From NCBI GenBank assembly GCA_031459235.1, contig JAVKIY010000036.1, forward strand, positions 1-30,251: a stretch of 30,251 nucleotides of DNA. Reading direction: 5' to 3'. A model generated the notes under the pieces. It was not told the DNA's origin. It did no database searches and was given only the letters and a program-made list of their open reading frames with translations. The translations under genes were made by a program, and so were the position numbers. The stretch is from Fervidifonticultor_A tertius (GTDB lineage: Bacteria > Sysuimicrobiota > Sysuimicrobiia > Sysuimicrobiales > Humicultoraceae). This document shows, piece by piece, positions 22,679 through 28,730 of this stretch (position 1 is its first letter; each line of letters opens with the position of its first letter).

Positions 22679-24424
22679 GTGAAACGCACCTTCCGCACCC
22701 TCGACGAGGCGCGGCGCCTGGTCGCCGTCTCTCGGGGGGACGAGCCCGCGGACCTGCTCATCACCGGCGCCTCGGTGCTCAACGTCTACTCGGGCGAACT
22801 CCTCCCGGCGACGGTGGCGGTCGCCGGCGGCCGGGTCGCCTACGTGGGCGCCCGCGCCCCGGCGCCGGGGCTCCGCACGACCGTGCTGGACGCGCGCGGC
22901 CGGGTGCTCGTCCCCGGCTACGTCGATCCACACGCGCACCCGCAGGCGATGTTCACGCCCGACGAGTTCGCGCGCGCGGTCCTCCCGCTTGGCACGACCG
23001 CAGTGGTGGCCGACACCCTGCCGCTGCTCGTGCTGGCCGAGCCCGGCCGCGACGCCGCGGCCATGGATGCGCTGGCGGCGTTGCCGCTACGCTTCTTCTG
23101 GTTCCTTCGGCTTCACGGGCAGTCGCACAGCCCCTCCGAGGCGCGGATCACGGACGAGCGGCTGACCGCGCTGGTCGCCCGCGAGGAGGTGCGCACCGTT
23201 GGCGAGGTCACCCGGTGGGCACGCGTCTACGCCGGGGACGAGACGCTGCTGCGGCGCATGCACGCCGGGCTCGCGGCGGGCCGCCGCGTCGAGGGTCACG
23301 CGCCGGGCGCGTCCGGCGACCGCGTGCAGGTACTCGCGGCGGCGGGCGTTTCCGCGGACCACGAGGCCATCACGGCGGCGCAGGCGCTCGACCGGCTGCG
23401 CGCCGGGCTGTACGTGATGCTGCGCCACGGCTCGCTGCGACCGGACCTGCCCGCGCTCGCGCCCCTGGCCAGCGCCGCGCGCGCGTTCTCCGGCCGGCTG
23501 ATGCTCACACCCGACGGACCGTCGGCGCCCTTCATCCGCGATCACGGCTATCTCGATCACGTGCTGGGTGTCGCGATGGCCCACGGCATCGACCCCGTGG
23601 CCGCCTACCAGATGGCGACGCTCAACCCCGCGACCTACTACGGCCTGGACGAGGAGCACGGCGGCATCGCGCCGGGCCGGCGCGCCGACATCCTGCTGTT
23701 GGAGAGCCTGGAGCGCCCGCGGCCTGAGGCTGTGATCGCCGGTGGCGTCATCGTCGCCCGCGACGGGCGCCTCGCGGTTGAGATCCCCCGGCTGCCCTGG
23801 GGCGAGTGGCTACGGCCGTACGCGCCCGGCGGCTGGCGGCCCGGACCCGAGGTCTTTGCGCTCGATGGGCTGCCCTCGCCGGTCCCGGCGATGCACATGG
23901 AGAACGCGGTCATCGCGACGCGGCGCGACGTGGCTCTCGACGCCGCCCGCGCCGGCGACGGGCTGCCGCCCGGGGTACTCCGCCTGGTGCTACTCGACCC
24001 GGCCGGCGAGTGGCGGTGCCGGACACTGCTGTCGGGGTTCGCGGACGACCTGGGCGGGCTCGCGTCGAGCTACAACGCCGGCGCCGGGCTGTACGTGCTC
24101 GGCCGCCGGAGCGCGGACATGGCGGCCGCCGCCGCGCGCGTGCTCGAGATGGGCGGCGGGATCGCGCTCGCGGAAGGGGGCACGGTGCGATTTGCGTTTC
24201 CATTGAATGTGGGGGGGCTGATGTCCGACCGGTCGATGGCCGAGGTCGCGGCCGCGGTGGAGACCCTCACCGCGCTCCTGCGGCCGCGGGGCTACCGGCA
24301 CCACGACATTGGCTACTCGCTGCTCTTCCTGGGGTTCGACGGGCTGCCCTACGTGCGGCTCACCTACCGCGGCGTCTGGGACGTGGTGGCGGGTGAAGCG
24401 CTCCTGCCCCGGGAAGCCCTGTAG
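22679..24424 (+). CDS. Adenine deaminase-like amidohydrolase, divergent active site
   Basis: A 581-residue protein with the full adenine-deaminase layout: N-terminal strand domain (ADLLITGASVLNVYSGELL), TIM-barrel amidohydrolase, and C-terminal adenine deaminase domain (HMENAVIATRRDVALD to the end). Retained motifs are VDPHAHP (H85, H87), EFARAVLPLGTTAVVAD, EGHAPG (H207), ADHEA (H228) and QMATLNPATYYGL. Several usually invariant positions differ: HxHIESSM is HAHPQAMF, so the Glu is Gln, and the TDD near residue 278 is TPD. The reaction may therefore not be adenine to hypoxanthine. GTG at 22679 is preferred over ATG at 22670 because the latter overlaps the -10 box. Neither has a ribosome binding site. 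The OsmC-family gene follows after 27 bases. Confidence 0.85.
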   Translation: MKRTFRTLDEARRLVAVSRGDEPADLLITGASVLNVYSGELLPATVAVAGGRVAYVGARAPAPGLRTTVLDARGRVLVPGYVDPHAHPQAMFTPDEFARAVLPLGTTAVVADTLPLLVLAEPGRDAAAMDALAALPLRFFWFLRLHGQSHSPSEARITDERLTALVAREEVRTVGEVTRWARVYAGDETLLRRMHAGLAAGRRVEGHAPGASGDRVQVLAAAGVSADHEAITAAQALDRLRAGLYVMLRHGSLRPDLPALAPLASAARAFSGRLMLTPDGPSAPFIRDHGYLDHVLGVAMAHGIDPVAAYQMATLNPATYYGLDEEHGGIAPGRRADILLLESLERPRPEAVIAGGVIVARDGRLAVEIPRLPWGEWLRPYAPGGWRPGPEVFALDGLPSPVPAMHMENAVIATRRDVALDAARAGDGLPPGVLRLVLLDPAGEWRCRTLLSGFADDLGGLASSYNAGAGLYVLGRRSADMAAAAARVLEMGGGIALAEGGTVRFAFPLNVGGLMSDRSMAEVAAAVETLTALLRPRGYRHHDIGYSLLFLGFDGLPYVRLTYRGVWDVVAGEALLPREAL

Positions 24425-24451
24425 GGGGAGTCGACGCGAGGGAGGGTGCCG

Positions 24452-24871
24452 ATGAAAATGCGCGCGACGTGGGTCGCGCCCATGCGGTTCGACGCAACGA
24501 CCGAGCAGGGGCTGCGCGTGGTGATGGACTCCCCGGCCGGGGAGTCGCCCGGCGGTCCCAGCCCGATGGAGACCGTGCTCGCGGCCCTGGCCGGGTGCAC
24601 TGGCATGGACGTCGTGAGCATCCTCAACAAGATGCGCGCGCCGCTCGAGTCGATGACCATCGACGTCGAGGCCGAACGGGCCGCCGAACACCCCCGAGTG
24701 TTCACGAAGATCCACCTGCGCTACGAGGTGGGCGGTGGGGTGACGCGCGAGCAGGTGGAGAGGGCGGTCTCGCTGTCGCTGGAGCGCTACTGTCCGGTAA
24801 CGGCGATGCTGCGCAAGAGCGCGGAGATCACCCACGAGATCGTGCTGGCCGAGCGCGGGGTGGCGCGGTAG
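24452..24871 (+). CDS. OsmC/Ohr family protein
   Basis: A 139-residue OsmC-fold protein. The two conserved cysteines are C49 in LAALAGCTGMDV and C114 in LERYCPVTAML, the positions and contexts expected for the peroxidase cysteines. Family members reduce organic hydroperoxides in the cytoplasm, with electrons from lipoyl proteins or thiols. This one belongs to the general YhfA/OsmC-like group rather than clearly to Ohr. The ATG at 24452 was chosen because GGGAGGG (24440-24446) stands five bases upstream. GTG 24446 and ATG 24458 are alternatives. It is cotranscribed with the deaminase-like gene and converges on arsC. A weak 5-bp hairpin (24877-24890) lies between the two stops. Confidence 0.93.
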   Translation: MKMRATWVAPMRFDATTEQGLRVVMDSPAGESPGGPSPMETVLAALAGCTGMDVVSILNKMRAPLESMTIDVEAERAAEHPRVFTKIHLRYEVGGGVTREQVERAVSLSLERYCPVTAMLRKSAEITHEIVLAERGVAR

Positions 24872-24893
24872 CCCGGGGCGCATCCGCGCCGCA

Positions 24894-25331
24894 TCACGGC
24901 ACCCGGGGATCGCCAGCCCGGCCGCGCACGAACTCGCCGATCAGCGCACGCAGCCGGTCCCGGACCTTCCTGAAGGCGGCCAGGCGCCGCTCCTCGTCGC
25001 CCACCACGGCGCCCGGGTCGGGCAGCGACCAGTGAAGCCGCCGGGCCGGCCCCGGGAACACCGGACACGCCTCCGCCGCGTCGTCGCAAACCGTGATCAC
25101 CCAGTCGAACGCCTGCGTCCGGAAACGGTCGAGGGTCTTGCTCTCGTGCCCGGCGATGTCCACGCCGATCTCGGCCATCACCTGCGCGGCCTCGGGACGG
25201 ACGGTGGTCGCGACGGTGCCGGCGCTGTGGACCTCGAAGCGGTCGCCCGCCGCGGCCCGCAGGAGCCCTTCGGCCATCTGCGAGCGCGCGGAGTTGTGGG
25301 TGCAGAGAAACAGGACTCGCGCCTTCGGCAC
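24894..25331 (-). CDS. arsC: Arsenate reductase, thioredoxin-coupled (LMW-PTP fold)
   Basis: A 145-residue enzyme that reduces arsenate to arsenite. It has the phosphatase-like P-loop CTHNSAR (C10-R16) and the relay cysteines C82 and C89 in TVCDDAAEACPVF. These three positions equal the Staphylococcus aureus pI258 ArsC numbering, which marks the thioredoxin-dependent type and supports the GTG at 25331. LHWSLPDPG also matches. Longer in-frame starts (GTG 25340, GTG 25397) exist but would extend past the normal N-terminus. No arsR or arsenite efflux gene (arsB/acr3) is nearby. A related phosphatase role is possible but less likely given the cysteine triad. It lies 114 bases after the TauE/SafE stop on the same strand. 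Confidence 0.92.
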   Translation of the reverse strand: MPKARVLFLCTHNSARSQMAEGLLRAAAGDRFEVHSAGTVATTVRPEAAQVMAEIGVDIAGHESKTLDRFRTQAFDWVITVCDDAAEACPVFPGPARRLHWSLPDPGAVVGDEERRLAAFRKVRDRLRALIGEFVRGRAGDPRVP

Positions 25332-25445
25332 ACCGATCACTTCGCGCGCTCGGCGCGCGAACCCCTTCACGGGCGCACAGTAACGAGCACAGATCACCCA
25401 CGTGGCATCAGCCCGGCCCGGCCGCCGACCGCGACCCCGGCAGGC

Positions 25446-26204
25446 TCATCGCAGGAGGATGTAGGCACGCTGGATCGCGAGGACCGCCAGCAGCACGGCG
25501 AAGACCACCTCCAGGGTCCTGGACCGGACCCGGCTGGCCATGAAGGCAGCGCCGAGTTGCGCGCCGGCGATCGAAGTCACCGCGGTGGTCCCGAGGAGCG
25601 CCGGGTCCAGCTGCGCCGTGGCCCAGTGCGCGGCGAACGCGGAGAACGAGGGAAGCGTCACGACCAGCGCGTTCGTCGCCGCCGCGATGCGCGCCGTGTA
25701 CCCCAGCAGCACGAGGGTGGGCATCAGGAGGAACCCGGGCCCAACCCCGAGGAACCCGGCAAAGACACCGATCGCCGTGCCAGCGATGAATCCAAGGATC
25801 CGCGTGGATCCGGAAATGTCCGTGACATCCACTGCGCCGTCTCCCGGCCGTTTGACAAGCATCCGGGCGGCCAAAAAGACCAGCACCGCTACGAAGATCC
25901 ACCAGACCGTCGTCGTGCTCGCGAACCGCAAGAGGTACACACCGAGGGGTGCAGCCAGCGTGGTGAGTACGAGCAACGGCATCCCTGTCCTCAGGTCCAC
26001 CATGCCCCGCCGCAGGTAGGTCACCGCGGCCGAGATCGCGGTGAGGCCATTCAGGAGCAGCGCCCAGGGCATGATCGCGTGCTTGAGCTCGAACCCGAAC
26101 AACCCCAGGACCGGAGTCGCCACGAAGGCCACCCCCAGACCCAGCATCCCGGAGAGAAACGACAGGCCGAAGATGATCAGGTTGATGAGGATCAACTGCT
26201 CCAT
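25446..26204 (-). CDS. TauE/SafE family membrane exporter
   Basis: A 252-residue membrane protein with seven or eight helices arranged as two related halves. The first half has SFLSGMLGLGVAFVATPVL and the second GVFAGFLGVGPGFLLMPTLV, the duplicated G-x-G-G-[GA]-x-[LI]-x-x-P motif of TauE/SafE (PF01925). The family exports sulfite, sulfoacetate or other organic anions across the membrane. The substrate is not evident here. The ATG at 26204 has a modest ribosome binding region. It follows the FAD oxidoreductase by 35 bases, so the two are likely cotranscribed. A joint role in exporting an oxidation product is an inference only. Confidence 0.9.
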   Translation of the reverse strand: MEQLILINLIIFGLSFLSGMLGLGVAFVATPVLGLFGFELKHAIMPWALLLNGLTAISAAVTYLRRGMVDLRTGMPLLVLTTLAAPLGVYLLRFASTTTVWWIFVAVLVFLAARMLVKRPGDGAVDVTDISGSTRILGFIAGTAIGVFAGFLGVGPGFLLMPTLVLLGYTARIAAATNALVVTLPSFSAFAAHWATAQLDPALLGTTAVTSIAGAQLGAAFMASRVRSRTLEVVFAVLLAVLAIQRAYILLR

Positions 26205-26239
26205 CCGTCAGGCGCCGCCCATAGCCACGCGCATGCCGA

Positions 26240-27385
26240 TCACCGCGGGTGCAGAAACCGGTCGAGCCGGAAGGGATCGAGAACGCCGTCGGCGAGCCTT
26301 CCCAACAGCAGGTCGCAGACGAGCTTGCCGCTGTACGGTCCCCCGAGCAGCCCAGAGCCACCGTGGCCGGTCGCCACAAACGCCCCGTCAGCGGTCGGGA
26401 CACGGTCGATCACCGGGCGCAGGTCGCGCGAAACCGGCCGCAGCCCGACTCGCATCTCGTGGATGCCCGCAGACCCCAGTCCCGGGGCGACCCGCAGCGC
26501 CTCGGTGAGCACCTCGCGCACTCCTGCCGCCGTCAGACGAGGCTCGAAGCCGGCCCCGGTCTCCCGCGTGGCACCGACGACGATCCGCCCGCCGGGCCAC
26601 GGGACGATGTAGTGCCGGGTGAAGGCGGTCACGATGGTCCAGTCGTCGGTCCGGGCGCCGGGCAGCGTCAGGTGGATGATCTGCCCGCGCTGCGGCTCGA
26701 TCGGCACCTCGACGCCGAGGTCCGCCGCGAGCCGGGGGCTCCACGCGCCCCCAGCGATGACCACGTGCGCGGCCTCATAGGTCGCCCCGTCGGCCATCAC
26801 GCCGGCCACGCGGCCCCTCTCCACGACGATGCGCTCGACGCCAGCCCGGAGGGTCGCAAGGCCGCGGGCCTCGGCCGCGCGCCACAGCGCCTCCGAGAAG
26901 AGGCGCCCATCCACGCGCGCGGCGCGACGCGAGTACAGCGCGCGCTGCACCGCGGCCAACGGCGGGAACCTTCGCCGGGCCTCGTCCGGGGACACCTCGC
27001 GCAGATCGTCCGCGGGCCACCCGAGGGCCCGCCGGCGCTCGAGGACCAGGGCGACGACCTTCTCAACGAGCGGCTCCTCGTCCTCGGACACCGCGACATG
27101 CAGCAGCCCGCACCGCGCGTAACCCGTCTTGGAGACGCCGGCCGCCGCGAGCTGCTCGACCAGGACGTCGTAGTAGCGCGCCGCCGCGACCTCGAAGTCG
27201 AACCACGCCCGCTCGTCGCGGGGGTTCGTCTCGGGAGAGAGAATCCCGGCACCCGCGCTCGTCGCGCGGCCAACATCGGCGCGGTCCAACAGCAGCGTGC
27301 GCAGTCCCTCGCGCGTGCAGTGATACGCGACGGAGGCGCCGACGATACCGCCGCCGACGACCACGACGTCGTACGCGCGACTCAT
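26240..27385 (-). CDS. FAD-dependent oxidoreductase (DadA/glycine oxidase-like)
   Basis: A 381-residue flavoprotein of the DAO family. The FAD dinucleotide-binding motif is VVVVGGGIVGASVAYHC (7-23), followed by LLLDRADVG and a GAGILSPE segment. VPIEPQRGQIIHL and the C-terminal ATGHGGSGLLGGPYSGKLV complete the fold as in glycine/D-amino acid/sarcosine oxidases. It would oxidise an amine such as a D-amino acid, glycine or N-methyl amino acid to the imine. ATG at 27385 is six residues before the FAD motif. No membrane segment is present. It lies upstream of TauE/SafE and arsC on the same strand, with tRNA-Phe further upstream. The racemase at 28023 offers a metabolic link to D-amino acids, though on the other strand. 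Confidence 0.92.
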   Translation of the reverse strand: MSRAYDVVVVGGGIVGASVAYHCTREGLRTLLLDRADVGRATSAGAGILSPETNPRDERAWFDFEVAAARYYDVLVEQLAAAGVSKTGYARCGLLHVAVSEDEEPLVEKVVALVLERRRALGWPADDLREVSPDEARRRFPPLAAVQRALYSRRAARVDGRLFSEALWRAAEARGLATLRAGVERIVVERGRVAGVMADGATYEAAHVVIAGGAWSPRLAADLGVEVPIEPQRGQIIHLTLPGARTDDWTIVTAFTRHYIVPWPGGRIVVGATRETGAGFEPRLTAAGVREVLTEALRVAPGLGSAGIHEMRVGLRPVSRDLRPVIDRVPTADGAFVATGHGGSGLLGGPYSGKLVCDLLLGRLADGVLDPFRLDRFLHPR

Positions 27386-27717
27386 GATGATCCCAACCCT
27401 CTCGCTCCTTCAGCGGGTCTTCCGGAGTCGGCTTGGTCCCATCCTCAACCCGGCAGCCCGCGGGTCGGTCCACCGGAAGTCTATCACTCCGTCACGTGCC
27501 GTGCGGCCTCCAGACGCCGGGTTGAAATGTGCTGCGAGAGTATCGCGTGATCGTCGCGCGGGCACATCTCACCGGAAAGCGTGGAGGTGGTGGGACCGCG
27601 CCGCCGGCATCGACGCCCTCTTGCGGGAGTCGAGCCACAGCATGACGGCGCAGACGACCAAGCACGCCGCGCGCGCCTTCGCGGCGTTTGCTCCGACTCA
27701 ACGTATCGGCCACGAGG
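27386..27717. other. 332-base gap without a supported gene
   Basis: Short frames exist on both strands but show no family motif or ribosome binding site. One minus-strand frame has a hydrophobic stretch (CLVVCAVMLWLDSRKRAS, about 27605-27660) and could be a tiny membrane peptide or decayed gene end, but the evidence is thin. A 7-bp stem (27665-27671 with 27680-27686) lies just past the 3' end of the tRNA and may help end its transcript. Otherwise I see nothing. Confidence 0.5.
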
Positions 27718-27793
27718 TGGTGCCGGGGGACGGAATCGAACCGCCGACGCGCGGCTCTTCAGGCCGCCGCTCTACCATCTGAGCTACCCCGGC
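27718..27793 (-). tRNA. tRNA-Phe (anticodon GAA)
   Basis: A complete 76-base cloverleaf on the minus strand. The acceptor stem is GCCGGGG/CCCCGGC, the D-arm is GCTC..GAGC with AGATGGTA in the loop, and the anticodon stem GCGGC/GCCGC encloses CTGAAGA, giving anticodon GAA (complement of 27758-27760). The T-arm is GGCGG/CCGTC with loop TTCGATT and one G-U pair. The discriminator is A and the CCA end is encoded (complement of 27718-27720). A good promoter lies 12 bases upstream. Confidence 0.97.
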
Positions 27794-27804
27794 GGGGCAA
27801 GCAG

Positions 27805-27834
27805 AGTGTAGCAACCGCGTGCGCCGCGCGTCAA
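27805..27834 (-). promoter_or_regulatory. Promoter of tRNA-Phe
   Basis: On the minus strand TTGACG (complement of 27829-27834), 18-base spacer, then TACACT (complement of 27805-27810) preceded by TGC as an extended -10. The predicted start is about five bases before the mature tRNA 5' end. Confidence 0.65.
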
Positions 27835-27971
27835 TTGCGCCGGTGCCTCCGACCCTGTTTGCGCATTCAGCAGCATCCGGGCCCTCTGATCGCGAATTCT
27901 TCACGGCGAACTCGACCTCCACAACCGGATTCCGCCACCGCCGGGCCTAGTTTCTGCGGGCGCGGCAGGAG

Positions 27972-28007
27972 GCGGATGCGGCGGCGCGAAACTTCTCCCG
28001 CATCTGC
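27972..28007 (+). promoter_or_regulatory. Hairpin before the racemase ribosome binding site
   Basis: GCGGATGCG (27972-27980) pairs with CGCATCTGC (27999-28007) over nine pairs (one G-U) around an 18-base loop. The stem ends three bases before AGGAGG (28011-28016) and could modulate ribosome access to the ATG at 28023. No aptamer family is recognised. Confidence 0.35.
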
Positions 28008-28022
28008 ACCAGGAGGTCGCTC

Positions 28023-28730
28023 ATGCGCCTGTGCTACCTCGGCGGCGAGGAGCGCCGCCGCTACCTGCAGGACGCCGCGAGTGCGGGTGTCGCGGTCGAG
28101 ATCATCCGCGACTTCACCCCATCGGTCGGCCGGCCCGAGACCATCGAGTCGCTCTACGAGGAAGCGCTGCTCGCGCCGTGGACCGTCGAGATGGCGGTCG
28201 AGGCCGAGCGCCGCGGGTACGACGCGGTTATCACGGGCTGCGTGGGTGACCCGGGGGTCGAGGCCGCCCGCGAGCTGGTGCGCATTCCGGTGATCGGCCC
28301 GGCGCAGGCATCGTTCCACACAGCGGCCATGCTGGGGACGACCTTCGGCGTGCTCTCGCCGGTGGAGAGCACCGTGCGGCCGACGCGCGCACTGATCCAC
28401 CACTACGGCCTGGCCGGACGCTGCGTCGCGGTGCGGGCGGTGAACTGCCCGGTGATGGCGCTGCGCGAGGGCCGTCCGGAGACGCTCGAGGCGGTGCTGG
28501 CGGTGGCGCGCCGGGTGCTCGACGACGGCGCCGACGTGCTCGTGCTCGCGTGCGCGAGCCTCAGCCACACGTTCGGCGACCGGCTGGCGGCAATGCTGCC
28601 CGTGCCGGTCGTCAACGCGCTGCGGGTCTCGGTGCGGGCCGCGGAACTGCTGGTCGGCGCCGGCCTCACCCACTCGAAGGTCGCCTACCCCTTCCCGCCC
28701 AAGACCGCGGCCGATGCCCTCCGACGCTGA
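28023..28730 (+). CDS. Asp/Glu/hydantoin racemase family protein
   Basis: A 235-residue cofactor-independent racemase fold. The two catalytic cysteines are C73 in AVITGCVGDPG and C177 in VLACASLS, at the spacing known from hydantoin racemases (near 76 and 181). PVIGPAQASFHTAAMLG (89-105) is the conserved segment between them. Family members interconvert D- and L- forms of hydantoins, aspartate or glutamate, or act as maleate isomerase relatives. The hydantoin-racemase-like pattern fits best, but the substrate is open. The ATG at 28023 follows AGGAGG at six bases. The downstream peptidase-like gene starts 17 bases before this stop in another frame, so the two are tightly coupled. Confidence 0.9.
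   Translation: MRLCYLGGEERRRYLQDAASAGVAVEIIRDFTPSVGRPETIESLYEEALLAPWTVEMAVEAERRGYDAVITGCVGDPGVEAARELVRIPVIGPAQASFHTAAMLGTTFGVLSPVESTVRPTRALIHHYGLAGRCVAVRAVNCPVMALREGRPETLEAVLAVARRVLDDGADVLVLACASLSHTFGDRLAAMLPVPVVNALRVSVRAAELLVGAGLTHSKVAYPFPPKTAADALRR

Noticed and set aside
24894..27385. Arsenic resistance island
   Set aside because: Only arsC is present. There is no arsR, arsB/acr3 or arsM, and the neighbours are general metabolic genes.
27688..27900. Plus-strand frame that seems to encode a small Arg-rich protein
   Set aside because: It is read through the complement of tRNA-Phe, a common source of false genes.
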